From: Candidatus Nitronereus thalassa
GTDB lineage: Bacteria; Nitrospirota; Nitrospiria; Nitrospirales; UBA8639
NCBI RefSeq assembly: GCF_032191465.1
Contig: NZ_JAQOUE010000001.1
Coordinates: forward strand, 2,626,001-2,690,000
Length of the DNA stretch: 64,000 nt
Direction of reading: 5' to 3'
In this document: piece by piece, positions 1 through 9,391 of the stretch
How the letters are laid out: each line of letters begins with the position of its first letter
How positions within the stretch are numbered: position 1 is the first letter of the stretch
Program-made: the position numbers and the translations under genes
Notes under the pieces: generated by a model
The model's input: the letters and a program-made list of their open reading frames with translations, nothing else
The model's database searches: none
Told to the model about the DNA's origin: nothing

Positions 1-497
1 TCCCACAATACAGCAACACGAGACGATCCATTATCAAGAGTTCGGACAGCCAAGCCCTCTAATCCACGGTTGCCCAATTCACTCAACGGGCTGTCATATT
101 CCGTAAGAATTCCATCTTTTCCTATTAACGCTCGAAGCCTTTCTGAAAGAACCACCACCTGACTATTAGCCAGAATGTCTATGGCTTCGAGATCGATCCC
201 GAGTTGGCTTTGCTTCCCATCAGGAATTTTTACTCCACAGAGCTTAGGTATAGGAATGATATCAGTACCAGCCTTTGGCGCATCGAAAGGATAGTAGGTC
301 CCAGGTTTTCCATCATCGACAATAACAAGCTTATCGCCTAAACGGGCAATCCCTGAAGCCTCTCTTATTTCTACTTTTTTACATTCCTCATTCTCCTTAG
401 TCACTTGGGAAAATCCGAGCCCTACGAAGAAGAAAACTGAAATAGCTATGGCCAAACTTCCGTGAAAGAGTTTTCCCCATTTCTTATAGGTAATCAT
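1..497 (-). CDS. Secreted protein of unknown function, 3' end beyond the window
   Basis: Reading the minus strand from the ATG at 497 gives an open frame to the window edge, so the C-terminus is missing. The first about 35 residues form a signal peptide: a basic start (MITYKKWGKLF) followed by a hydrophobic run. The visible mature part contains short segments of the type GIARLGDKLVIVDDG and GLEGLAVR, which resemble the blade repeats of secreted beta-propellers such as the esterase-like-phytase or SdiA-regulated families. That likeness is by eye only. It is first in a minus-strand group with the next two secreted proteins reading toward it. Confidence 0.6.
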   Translation of the reverse strand, partial: MITYKKWGKLFHGSLAIAISVFFFVGLGFSQVTKENEECKKVEIREASGIARLGDKLVIVDDGKPGTYYPFDAPKAGTDIIPIPKLCGVKIPDGKQSQLGIDLEAIDILANSQVVVLSERLRALIGKDGILTEYDSPLSELGNRGLEGLAVRTLDNGSSRVAVLW

Positions 498-587
498 TGA
501 AGAGACCTCTCTATTTCCATACATTTCTTGATAATTATTAGTTTGGTTTCAAGCCAATGATTTAATTCTTTTTGGTTATATGCAATT

Positions 588-1034
588 TCATTTCATCTTG
601 ACGGTAAAGCCTTTGGGACCCACTGAGGTCCAAAGTCCCATCGTAGAACCGGTGATTTGCATAACTACCCCGTTCTGGTTAGCCATAGAAATAACAATGC
701 CGCCGCCGCCTATGGCAATTCCAGCACCAACAGAATAATAAGTACCTATGAAATTAGAAAGAGAGGGAAGGTGTGATATTGTCGCTTTCCCACTCATACT
801 GCTAATGCCTACATCAGCAAGACCAAAACCATCCATAGTAAAAAAGTAGGTACCATCTTCATAGTCAAGCTGTCCCTCTCCCCATTGAGCGCCCAGCCCT
901 ATTCCGGCTGATGTAAGTTTTAGTTTGATATTTGCTGGTTTGCATTGATCTTCCGGAAATCCAGTTAATGGGAAACATAGGAGAAGAAGAGCTAAACACA
1001 AGAAAAACCAAGTCCGTGTAATATGTTTAATCAT
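588..1034 (-). CDS. Small secreted glycine-rich protein, unknown function
   Basis: 148 residues. Residues 1 to about 27 form a signal peptide (hydrophobic core FFLCLALLLLCF), so the mature protein of about 120 residues is exported. The mature part is rich in Gly and beta-forming residues (GIGLGAQWGEGQLDY, SVGAGIAIGGGG), suggesting a compact beta-sheet protein. It is vaguely like the DUF1134/EipA envelope proteins, but I cannot confirm the family. It lies between two other secreted proteins on the same strand, with gaps of about 70-90 bp, so a shared transcript is possible. Confidence 0.6.
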   Translation of the reverse strand: MIKHITRTWFFLCLALLLLCFPLTGFPEDQCKPANIKLKLTSAGIGLGAQWGEGQLDYEDGTYFFTMDGFGLADVGISSMSGKATISHLPSLSNFIGTYYSVGAGIAIGGGGIVISMANQNGVVMQITGSTMGLWTSVGPKGFTVKMK

Positions 1035-1102
1035 TTCTGTCTCCTATCTAGCAGCCCATAGAATGAATTTTCATACCCATAGCAAATGAATGGAAACATG
1101 TT

Positions 1103-4100
1103 CTAACTACCTTGTTGAATCGTGAGTTTTCCCTCAAATACAGGTAAGTACAGGGTATCTCCCTCAGCGATAAAGGTGACGGTCAAAGGGCCACCCTTAT
1201 GCAGTTTATTATATGTTGCTTGATTCGAGGGTGGAGCCAGCCCAAGAACAACGTCAAATTGACGCACGGTGGAATTAGACACACTGGGTTGAACTGACAA
1301 GTTAATAGTGTCCGCGCCTTTTGTTATTTTGGCTTTGAGTTTTAAACCAGGGTAAGCATCCTTCCAATTGAGTGGCAGGGTAATGCCTACAGTGTTGCCT
1401 TGACCGATGTCCGCAATATTGAGCGTATTTATCTGGATTTTTGAGTTGGGACTGTTCTTCTTATAGAAAACAACGGTTTCTCCGGTATTCAATTCTTCAT
1501 CTTGAGCATTCTCATTTGGTGTAATCAGTAGCGCAGCCTCAAGTACAGTACCATCCACGTATTTAGTTTCATCGAGTTTAGGTGCACTTTTTGCGGCCAC
1601 CTTTTTTTGATCGCTTGTAATAGATGCATCAAACTTATTCCACTTGTTTTTGCCTTTTATCCTCAATCCCAGTCCAATTGCATGGTAGGCATTGGGAGGA
1701 GTTCCTCCGAGAATGTCATACGCCAGAGGACCATCATTAATAAAACTTGGCGGAGGATTAAAAGTGAGTTGGTAGACGGCTGATGATCCACACCGCTCCT
1801 TTTTCCCTTGGTCCATCACGGGAATATGAAACTCGCCGCTCCCATGAGTAGTGTAGACTCGCAATTCAGCCTGTTTGGTAGAGTTTGTCGTAGGAAATCC
1901 GTAACTACCGAATGTCGCTCGAAGACCAGCCATATTGGGAAGCACCCTCACTTCAGGGGCCGGGCTGCCATTTAAATATACTTCTGGATTGCGCCACAAA
2001 TTGGCACCGTGAATTAAAAAGGTTTTCGCAGGCGTACACACTGAAATTTCAGGCGGAAATACCGATTCGATATTCGTATTGATCCTTTTTGCGATTCTAT
2101 GAAGAAAGACCCCATGGTTATTTGCAATCTTCCTGGTTAATTCATCTAACCCGGCAGCATTTACCGGAAGAGAAAGTTCCTGTGATACTGGTGTTGAATT
2201 AGGAAGTTTCCCGGCATTCTGAAAGTTGAAGGCAGACCAAGATCCAACCCATACGGATTCTATGTTTAATTTCACGCCAAGCCACCAAGCAGGGATTGAC
2301 ACATCTCCGCCGATTTGGTGTCGAGCAACGACATGAGTGAGTTTTAACTTGTTTCCTGCAGGGTCCACTCGCACCTTGGGCCCAAAAATCCATCCAAGCC
2401 AAGAATGTTCAGCGTTTTCATTGTGCCCGGAAAAGCCCATGACTAAAGGAGCACGCTCCAACGAATCGACTTTTCCCATCATGCTCCGCAAATAACCAAG
2501 GCCCGCATTCATGCCCACGCCATATTGGGGGACTGTGGCTGCAAGTGCAAAAGCCATTTGCATAGTATTTGCTGCACTCGCGATCGTGGACAATCGTTGG
2601 TCGCGTTGATTTGGTATAGTTGCATATACATGAGTTTTGCCCTTGTAGATATCTTTACCGCCAACTGAGGAGGTCAAGTCATTCTTAAATCCTTCTGGAA
2701 CTTCAATCTGCAGTGGTGAGCTGCCATCTACAGATACGACTCCTGAGCTCTGAATAGACAGAGAGTTTTTCGTCGCTAGTTCATTACATGCTTGATTGTC
2801 GAGAATTAGAGCACTATTTGACTGCTGATGAGGAAATAAGTTGGACTTGGATAGTAGGGTCTCATTTTTTACCTTTGCCTCATATCTTTCCAAAGCTTTG
2901 TTAATATTTTCCGGGAACAGGCCTTCTTGGCGTAATGCCTCTAGGGCTAGACGTTTTGATGCTTCCAATTGAGAGAATGCCTTTAGCTTTTCTGGCAAAC
3001 TGTTATTACAGTATTCGGTAGGTGGACTTTCCGAATCTAAGAATTTAGGGGATGCGCGAGCCAACTGTGCTTCTCGGGAAGTTGAAGATTCAGGAAGAAG
3101 GGCTAAATAGAGAAATACGCAGTATTCACTATTTTTGACATCGTCTGAAGATCCACATGAAATACCGTCCTTCAGAGGCATATAGTCCAATTCAACCCTA
3201 AAGAGTCCTGTATCCTGGCCAAGCTCGGTATAATATCTCCGATAATCCCCAAGATGGGCTAAATAAGGATTTAAGGTTCTTTCTTCGTATGTATTGAGTT
3301 TAAGGGTCAAATGTCGGAGCCACTCAATATAAAGATTTTTGAGGCTAGGTTCGGAATAATCCGGGGGCGACAAAGTAATTCGGCTAAATCCCCATCTATT
3401 CTTATCCGGTCCCGGCAACACACTGGCCATAAATTGAAGACGGTATAAGGTATTTCCATCCAAGTCATGCATGTCATCTAACTTGGCTTCAGAAAGATCA
3501 CTTTGGACCATAGCCCGGTAGGCTTGCATGGATGCATACCTGTCTTCCGGAGAAGTGTTGATGCCACTCTTACGAGCTGCCGCAAAACCGCCGTTTTCAA
3601 TTTTTCCCAGTAAGGCGTCAAGCCTTGTCCTCAAGGTGCCTAAACTGCTTTCCATGCCAGCGAGGTCTTCAAATTTCGGTGGGATCAACCCACCCCCATT
3701 TTCGCCTGCTCCTCCAGCTTGATTTGGTTCTACCTGTTTGGTGGGATCTGCCTGAAGGTCATCAAGTTGTCGTTGTACACCAAGTAATTCTGCTCGAAGT
3801 TTTGTTGATTGGATTTCATGCCTTAACCCCTCTTGCTCAAAGGCCATCATGCTCGTCGGATCAAATTTTATTCCCAGTTGACCAGTCAAAATAGAGATGG
3901 CACTGAGATCCCGTCTTAATTGAGCCTCATATATCAATGTTGGACTCTCGTCCAATAGTCGCTTTAGATGCTGAGCTTCTTCCAAACGATCATTTTGCAA
4001 GGTAGCTCGTGAAAAAACTTGGGGTTCACTGAGAATAATCTTCGCCGGCAAGAACTCCGCATTTTCATTTACGTCATCAATATTGGCGCTATAGAATTTG

Positions 4101-4201
4101 TTCACAGGATATAAATAGTTGTCGATGAAGCCGCAGGAAGGAGTCATAAAAATAAGGAGAAAAAGAAAGAGTCTGTTTACTGGACAGTCATTTGTTCCCA
4201 T
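1103..4201 (-). CDS. Large exported protein of unknown function (about 1030 aa)
   Basis: The frame can open at 4264, but the ATG at 4201 is preferred. It has a strong GGAGG ribosome site 6 bases upstream and puts a signal sequence right at the N-terminus (RLFLFLLIFMTPSCG). The Cys after MTPS could be a lipidated residue, though the lipobox is not canonical. About residues 80-220 are helical and charged with a Gly-rich, Pro-containing break (GGAGENGGG), suggesting coiled coil. The C-terminal third looks beta-rich, with Ig-like stretches. I recognise no enzyme motif. It may be an envelope-associated structural protein; function unknown. Confidence 0.65.
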   Translation of the reverse strand: MGTNDCPVNRLFLFLLIFMTPSCGFIDNYLYPVNKFYSANIDDVNENAEFLPAKIILSEPQVFSRATLQNDRLEEAQHLKRLLDESPTLIYEAQLRRDLSAISILTGQLGIKFDPTSMMAFEQEGLRHEIQSTKLRAELLGVQRQLDDLQADPTKQVEPNQAGGAGENGGGLIPPKFEDLAGMESSLGTLRTRLDALLGKIENGGFAAARKSGINTSPEDRYASMQAYRAMVQSDLSEAKLDDMHDLDGNTLYRLQFMASVLPGPDKNRWGFSRITLSPPDYSEPSLKNLYIEWLRHLTLKLNTYEERTLNPYLAHLGDYRRYYTELGQDTGLFRVELDYMPLKDGISCGSSDDVKNSEYCVFLYLALLPESSTSREAQLARASPKFLDSESPPTEYCNNSLPEKLKAFSQLEASKRLALEALRQEGLFPENINKALERYEAKVKNETLLSKSNLFPHQQSNSALILDNQACNELATKNSLSIQSSGVVSVDGSSPLQIEVPEGFKNDLTSSVGGKDIYKGKTHVYATIPNQRDQRLSTIASAANTMQMAFALAATVPQYGVGMNAGLGYLRSMMGKVDSLERAPLVMGFSGHNENAEHSWLGWIFGPKVRVDPAGNKLKLTHVVARHQIGGDVSIPAWWLGVKLNIESVWVGSWSAFNFQNAGKLPNSTPVSQELSLPVNAAGLDELTRKIANNHGVFLHRIAKRINTNIESVFPPEISVCTPAKTFLIHGANLWRNPEVYLNGSPAPEVRVLPNMAGLRATFGSYGFPTTNSTKQAELRVYTTHGSGEFHIPVMDQGKKERCGSSAVYQLTFNPPPSFINDGPLAYDILGGTPPNAYHAIGLGLRIKGKNKWNKFDASITSDQKKVAAKSAPKLDETKYVDGTVLEAALLITPNENAQDEELNTGETVVFYKKNSPNSKIQINTLNIADIGQGNTVGITLPLNWKDAYPGLKLKAKITKGADTINLSVQPSVSNSTVRQFDVVLGLAPPSNQATYNKLHKGGPLTVTFIAEGDTLYLPVFEGKLTIQQGS

Positions 4202-4959
4202 TGAATTCCTCCATTTTCTTGCCGTCTTTCTAAAGAACTGTTTTATCCTATTTATCCTATGCATCCAATTTAATTGTTTCGTTTTTTGTGCATACCCCCA
4301 ATGTCATAAAAGTCGCGTTTTGCAGAAGCCTTCAACAAGCAGAAAAAGCAATTTTCATACCTAGCTGGCCAGTGGCCGTTTTGGGATAAAACATCTACAT
4401 TTCTATGATATTTAGTCTTTTCACAAATTTCATTGTCTCAACGAATCCAAAACATTTCGGATTCCTATGACAATTATGTAAACCTTGGTTACAGTACCCT
4501 TATCCTAAAAATCCACCATCCTCTTGGCCTAGTGTTTCGGGAATAGGCCTAAAGTTCGTGCTTCAGGCAAGCACGATTCTTAAAATCTTAAAAAATACAG
4601 TGAGCAGTATGTTTTTCATAAAAAAGGCCCAGGGAGTTCTTCGCTCCCTGGGCCTTCCCTGGCCCTTTCTTCATAAAAAAAAGAGACCTCAATAATTTTT
4701 GCAATTTGGATCTATTTGTGGTCTGCAAGGTACTCTTCGTCAACCTCAAATTCAAGAAGGAATTTTTTCCCTCCACCTCTGCCTTAAGGTTTTATACAGA
4801 AATTTCGCGATCTTAAAACGTGGGGCTCAATAAAGAGTTAAACGAAAATTTGATAGGCCTTCAGGAAAGGAGAAATTCAAAAAGAGGAGATTTATGATTA
4901 GAAGTTTGATAGGTGTTTAGGATCTATTCAAAACCATATATTTTAGTAAGGAATGTTTG
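4202..4959. other. Long intergenic region between the exported-protein group and tRNA-Gln
   Basis: No supported gene. It holds the strong hairpin terminator at 4626-4654, listed separately, and a short perfect inverted repeat CGTGCTT-5-AAGCACG at 4557-4575 without a T-tract. Short open frames here lack ribosome sites or simply read through the hairpins. Confidence 0.5.
4626..4654 (-). terminator. Intrinsic terminator downstream of tRNA-Gln
   Basis: Perfect 11-bp inverted repeat GGCCCAGGGAG / CTCCCTGGGCC with a 7-base loop. On the minus strand the stem is followed directly by a run of T, so it stops minus-strand transcription, most likely that of the tRNA-Gln gene about 300 bp upstream. Confidence 0.75.
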
Positions 4960-5033
4960 TGGCTGGGGGACCAGGAATCGAACCTGGGTTCACAGATCCA
5001 AAATCTGTTGTCTTGCCCCTAGACGATCCCCCA
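4960..5033 (-). tRNA. tRNA-Gln (anticodon UUG)
   Basis: Minus-strand cloverleaf with a 7-bp acceptor stem TGGGGGA / TCCCCCA, discriminator G and an encoded CCA at 4962-4960. The anticodon stem ACAGA/TCTGT encloses the loop TTTTGGA, so the anticodon is UUG, reading the CAA Gln codon. The T-arm carries GGTTCGAATCC. It is a single tRNA gene with no tRNA neighbours. Confidence 0.95.
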
Positions 5034-5175
5034 ACCAGGGCGACACCTTATCCGTCTGGGGTCTATTCCGTCAAGAGTTTCGTCCGTGGCTTGTTGCTGG
5101 TCACTCGTCCCCCAGGAAACACAAAAAGACGTATCACGGAATACGCTTCACGCATGGCGCTTCACGTCTGCTATG

Positions 5176-5835
5176 CTAAAACACTCGGCCTGTGACTATC
5201 CAATGTCGATCATCTGGCACATCGATTAACAGTCGGCTCATCTTCATTTCGGCCAAATGGGCGGCCACTTCGTCTTCGGTAAGGGCGGCCAGCAATGAAT
5301 TGTAAAAGTCTCGACGAAGCTGTTCCGGTTCATTCGCAGCATATTGATCGACTAAGGCTTGAGCCTCTTCAGTGGTTTCGGGTCGCAATAAATCCATCAC
5401 GATAACTGGAGCCCCTGGTTTGCCTAGTTGTTTCATGGCATACCAAAACTGAAATGGATTGGGCACATGGTGGACGAGACTATTTGAAATGATGGCATCC
5501 GCTTGTTCCGGCAGCTTGATGTCCTGAAATCTCTGGCAGAGGACACGAACGCGATCACCGACGTTCGCCTCATCAATGGCTGCCTGCGCCAGATTGATCA
5601 TGGGGCCAGAGGCATCCACTCCAATTAACGTGAGTGACGGACAAGCCTGGGCGAGCCGGATGAGGATATCTCCAGGCCCACAGCCAAGGTCGAGAACGAC
5701 CCCTTCTCGAAAATCTTGGAAAATTTCCAAAAACTGTTCAACGAACCATTGATTTTCTTGGGCAAAATCTGCGCGAGCGTAGGCTCGGACTTGCTCCTCT
5801 CCATCCATGATTTCTGGCTCAAGCACTCGTTGCAT
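5176..5835 (-). CDS. Class I SAM-dependent methyltransferase
   Basis: 219 residues, the usual length for a small Rossmann-fold methyltransferase. Motif I VVLDLGCGPGD lies near residue 48, the acidic loop GVDASGPMINLA follows, and a post-motif region SNSLVHHV gives the SAM-binding pattern. No substrate-recognition domain is visible, so the methyl acceptor is unknown. It stands alone between tRNA-Gln and apaH and is divergent from apaH. The start is the first ATG of the frame; no better internal start is seen. Confidence 0.8.
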   Translation of the reverse strand: MQRVLEPEIMDGEEQVRAYARADFAQENQWFVEQFLEIFQDFREGVVLDLGCGPGDILIRLAQACPSLTLIGVDASGPMINLAQAAIDEANVGDRVRVLCQRFQDIKLPEQADAIISNSLVHHVPNPFQFWYAMKQLGKPGAPVIVMDLLRPETTEEAQALVDQYAANEPEQLRRDFYNSLLAALTEDEVAAHLAEMKMSRLLIDVPDDRHWIVTGRVF

Positions 5836-6009
5836 GATTCCTCATTCATCTAAAAAATTTTCATAAAAAACAGATGGGTTACTAATCCTATCGACAGTGT
5901 CGGAGTGGGTCAAGAAAATTGGCATAGGATACTGGAATATGTTGCATGCCTCTTGGGTTCCCGCTATGGTCCCTTCGAGGATTTTTTCCTGAGGAGTGGA
6001 TCTCATTAA

Positions 6010-6813
6010 ATGGCCACCTACGCCATCGGCGACATCCAAGGATGTCTGGCTTCCTTTCAAAAGCTTCTTCGCCAAATCGCATTCGACCCTGACACTGATC
6101 GCCTTTGGTTAGTGGGTGATCTCGTCAATCGCGGTCCGGATTCGTTGGGAGTATTGCGGTTTGTCAAAAGCCTGGGGCCATCGTGCGTGACGGTGCTTGG
6201 TAATCACGATCTCCATCTTCTTGCCATTCATGCGGGCATTGCCTCGCTTCATAAAAAGGATACCCTCCAACCGATTCTCGATGCTCCCGATTGCGAGGAA
6301 CTCCTTCATTGGTTGAGACACCAACCACTCCTGCATCGGGAGTCTCTCTATGTCTTGGTCCATGCGGGGATTTTGCCTCAATGGTCTATTGAGCAGGCCA
6401 TGGAGTTGGCCCATGAAGTTGAAGGGGCGCTTCGATCCGATTTTTATCAAGATCCATTGGCCGCACTATATCGAAGTCGGGTTTGTAAATGGAGAGAAGA
6501 TCTATCCATCTATGAACGTTTAGGGTTTACCACGAATGTGTTGACAAGAATGCGAGTGTGTTCTTCAAAAGGTCGAATCGACCTGTCGTTTAAGGGCGAG
6601 CCAAAATATTCTCCAACAGGCTTCTCTCCATGGTATCTTCTTCCGCCAGATTGCCCTAGAACAGAGACGATTATCTTTGGGCATTGGTCTGCCTTGGGTG
6701 AACTGGTTCACGAGAAGCACATTGGCATTGATGGCGGTTGCATTTGGGGCAAGGAATTGATGGCCTTTTGCCTCGATGACCGAAGCATTTATCGAGTGGC
6801 ATGTTCCTCGTAA
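6010..6813 (+). CDS. apaH: Symmetrical bis(5'-nucleosyl)-tetraphosphatase ApaH
   Basis: 267 residues, typical for ApaH, which cleaves Ap4A to two ADP and so limits dinucleoside polyphosphates. The calcineurin-type metallophosphatase blocks are all present: GDIQGC at residues 7-12, GDLVNRGPDS near 37, GNHD near 64, and a late histidine motif (FGHWSALG). The protein should be cytoplasmic. It is divergent from the methyltransferase gene at 5176-5835 and is followed by about 570 bp without a gene. Confidence 0.93.
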   Translation: MATYAIGDIQGCLASFQKLLRQIAFDPDTDRLWLVGDLVNRGPDSLGVLRFVKSLGPSCVTVLGNHDLHLLAIHAGIASLHKKDTLQPILDAPDCEELLHWLRHQPLLHRESLYVLVHAGILPQWSIEQAMELAHEVEGALRSDFYQDPLAALYRSRVCKWREDLSIYERLGFTTNVLTRMRVCSSKGRIDLSFKGEPKYSPTGFSPWYLLPPDCPRTETIIFGHWSALGELVHEKHIGIDGGCIWGKELMAFCLDDRSIYRVACSS

Positions 6814-7385
6814 CCGTTCTTCTATCCTAACCCTATCTTAGAAACTTTCTGAAAACGCTTGTGGGTGTGGGGAGACTGTATCTTGGTGGATACGGTTCTG
6901 TATACAAAAGGATACGTTTTATTTTTTTTGTTGATTAGCACCGGAACTTTCAATCTATCAAAAAAGGAAACATTTCACTAAAGAAACAACATGTTATATT
7001 TCAAACGTGCATAAGGAATTTTTGTTATTCCCTTGGCATGGGGATTGCTCCCTTAGGTAAAAAAGAGGAGTGTCTCTACATATCTTTAGAAGGGGGGAAG
7101 GGGTTGCCCTGCAATCTTTTTTTGAAAGACGGATAAGGTGCCAGTTGATGGGATATCCGATCCTAGTGAAGTGCGGAAGACGAGGAAAAATCAGGTATTG
7201 ACATTAGGGTTAATATTCTAGTCATATACACAAAAATTTCATGCCATATTACCTATCTAGTGATATTCGTCACAGACTTTGCGTCAAGTTAAAAAGTATA
7301 AGAGCGCGGGTACATCTCATTCGGCATGAAGCCGATTTATCCGTGATCAACTCTGCACGCTTCAAGGCAAGCACAAGGAGGTCCA
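6814..7385. other. Intergenic region with paired palindromes near its left end
   Basis: Holds the two operator-like palindromes at 6877-6916. A TTGACA hexamer at 7198-7203 has no good -10 at normal spacing. A 32-codon frame from 7038 has no ribosome site. Nothing else is supported. Confidence 0.5.
6877..6916. promoter_or_regulatory. Two tandem operator-like palindromes, TGTATCC-N4-GGATACA type
   Basis: Site 1 (6877-6894) reads TGTATCT-TGGT-GGATACG and site 2 (6899-6916) reads TGTATAC-AAAA-GGATACG. Their centres are 22 bp apart, about two helical turns, as expected for two dimers bound on one face of the DNA. The same arrangement, with a perfect 20-bp palindrome, occurs at 14023-14062 ahead of the peptide cluster. 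The cognate regulator is not identifiable. The nearest downstream plus-strand gene is the zinc-ribbon gene 470 bp away, so the target here is uncertain. Confidence 0.5.
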
Positions 7386-7757
7386 ATGAGCGTGAATTCT
7401 TCCCGAAGAAAGGCAAGGTTAGAAGCAAAACGATCCGATGGGCAACCTGCCACTCGTGTTCACATTCGGCCGGTAGTCGCCAGGGCTCCTTCTGGTGTCG
7501 TGGAGCATTGCCTTAAATGCCAAGGCTGGATCGTGGTGCAAGAAATTGATTTATCCAAAAAACTCGAAATGCGATGTTTGAATTGCGGATGGCAACCACA
7601 GTATGGCCAGCGAGTGATTCAAGAAACTGAGGAGGCACGTTCCATAAGGCGATTTACGGCAGATTTATTTGGGGGGATGTCCAGCGATCTTCCTTCGACA
7701 CCTCTTGAGGAATCGTTTCAACGAATTGATTTTTCGAAACGTACAAAAAGCCGATAG
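7386..7757 (+). CDS. Small zinc-ribbon protein of unknown function
   Basis: 123 residues. Two Cys pairs, CLKC near residue 42 and CLNC near residue 64, make a four-Cys zinc ribbon. The N-terminus is strongly basic (SSRRKARLEAKR), suggesting contact with nucleic acid, and the C-terminal third is charged. A clear GGAGG ribosome site precedes the ATG. No family is recognised. It is isolated, with long gene-free stretches on both sides. Confidence 0.7.
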   Translation: MSVNSSRRKARLEAKRSDGQPATRVHIRPVVARAPSGVVEHCLKCQGWIVVQEIDLSKKLEMRCLNCGWQPQYGQRVIQETEEARSIRRFTADLFGGMSSDLPSTPLEESFQRIDFSKRTKSR

Positions 7758-8449
7758 AAACGGTTTTTAAAAGTCTTTTTATTAATTCTCACAGACTTCC
7801 ATCTTGCCTCATGATGTTCTCTTCTTACCTCCAAAAAGTGAGAAGTAATGGTTCCCCTTTTTATCTCTGAGTCTCTTGGCTAAGATAGCGTGTGGATGTT
7901 TCGTCCTCTTTAAATCTTCAGAGATTAGGGGGACCTTTGGACATTCCAAAAGTCCAACATTTATGGGGTGCCTGAAACCTTCTCATTCGTAAGAATAAGC
8001 CCATTCTAATTTTATTGTCCTAGAAAAGAAGGTTGTGGCGGGTAAAGCATATTGGTGAATCCTTTTCAAGAGTGATGGGGGGGTTGACTCATTGATGCAT
8101 TCAATATTTATGGTGCTATGATCTAAGTATTGTTCATGGCATGGAATTTATAGCGGCGGTATCTTTTGCCGCCTATTCTTTCGCTTTCCCGACCCATGGC
8201 AATTTTCGAAGAGAACACGACCTTTCCGCGCGAAGCTGTTAAGGCGAAGGCTGGTAAGATCGTGCGGCTCCAATATTTTTCCAAAGAATTTTCAACTTGC
8301 CACTAATGGACCGGCGGTAAGCGTCTTTTTTAAAAGTTTAAATACTATAGGAAAAAGTGTTTTGACTTTTTCTCCTCCTTTATTCTGAGTCACCCTTGCT
8401 TTTCTCTCACCGAATAAGTCTCCCTTCTTCTCATTCCCATTGCAGGGGT
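7758..8449. other. Long intergenic region upstream of the sensor operon
   Basis: No supported gene. A small hairpin GGCGG-9-CCGCC lies at 8155-8173 and a TTGACT hexamer near 8084. The 250 bases before the next gene could be a transcribed leader, but I matched them to no riboswitch family (cobalamin, TPP, FMN and c-di-GMP were considered). Confidence 0.4.
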
Positions 8450-9361
8450 ATGCTGGTTTGGGTTTTTTTTCTTGCTGGCCTAGTCTGGACCGGAGCCCAA
8501 GAACCCGTATGGGGTCAAGACGTCGTAGTTCTGAAATCCGCGGACGTGGGAGCGTATAATGCGGCGGCGTCTGCCTTGAAGGAGTCCCTTTCTCCTGAGG
8601 TGGAGATTGTGGAATATGATCTCCAGGGCGATCTTACCCAGGGACGAAAACTTGGGAAGAAAATTCGAGCGACTTCCGCCCGTCTAGTGGTGGCTATTGG
8701 CCTCAAGGCGGCCCTGGCCGCCAAACTGGAAGTCCTCGATATCCCTATCATCTCCTGTTTGGTACTCGATCCCAATAAGTACGATCTCGCCCGCCAGAAC
8801 CTGACTGGGGTCAGCCTAAGAATCCCCATCCAAACCCAATTTGCCTTGATCCGAAATTTGGTACCCGACTCGAAACGAATCGGGGTCCTGTTTGATCCCA
8901 CGAAAACCAATGGCACGATTGAAGAAGCCATGCCTCTGGCTAAAAGGCAAGGTTTGGAATTGATAAGCAGCCCGGTCACATCCCCTCAGGATGTCCCAGA
9001 CAAGTTGCGGTCATTGGTATCGAATATTGATGTCCTCTGGCTAATTCCTGACAGCACCGTTCTGACGGAAGATTCTCTGGAATTTCTCTTGCATACCACG
9101 TCTGAGGTGCGAGTTCCGGTCGTAGGATTTTCCTCCGGACTCGTTCGAAGTGGAGCATTGGCCGGGCTCTATATCAATTATGCTGAGGTTGGAAAGCAAG
9201 TCGCGGGTCTTGCGCAGAAAATTCTTCAGGGACAATCGATCCCTCAAGGAACCGTGCTGCCCCCGGAGCGCGTGAGTTTGGCTATTAATAAGCAGATCGC
9301 AGAATACTTAGGGATCTCCATTTCTCCTCTTCTATTACGAGATGCGGAGGAGGTGTTTTAA
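8450..9361 (+). CDS. Periplasmic substrate-binding protein (ABC_sub_bind family)
   Basis: About 304 residues from the ATG at 8450; the frame also opens with TTG at 8396. The ATG is preferred because it gives a normal signal peptide (MLVWVFFLAGLVWTG, cleavage near VWGQ-D). The mature part has the two-lobe pattern of the PF04392 family, including VVAIGLKAALAA, SKRIGVLFDP and the hinge-type SSGLVRSGALAGLYINY. No ABC permease or ATPase is nearby. The sensor kinase starts only 30 bp downstream, so the protein more probably presents a ligand to the kinase than feeds a transporter. The ligand is unknown. Confidence 0.8.
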   Translation: MLVWVFFLAGLVWTGAQEPVWGQDVVVLKSADVGAYNAAASALKESLSPEVEIVEYDLQGDLTQGRKLGKKIRATSARLVVAIGLKAALAAKLEVLDIPIISCLVLDPNKYDLARQNLTGVSLRIPIQTQFALIRNLVPDSKRIGVLFDPTKTNGTIEEAMPLAKRQGLELISSPVTSPQDVPDKLRSLVSNIDVLWLIPDSTVLTEDSLEFLLHTTSEVRVPVVGFSSGLVRSGALAGLYINYAEVGKQVAGLAQKILQGQSIPQGTVLPPERVSLAINKQIAEYLGISISPLLLRDAEEVF

Positions 9362-9391
9362 CCCAATGCTCCGAGTGCAGCGGTAGCGAAA

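Noticed and set aside
7038..7136. 32-codon frame
   Set aside because: No ribosome site and no sign of a conserved protein pattern.
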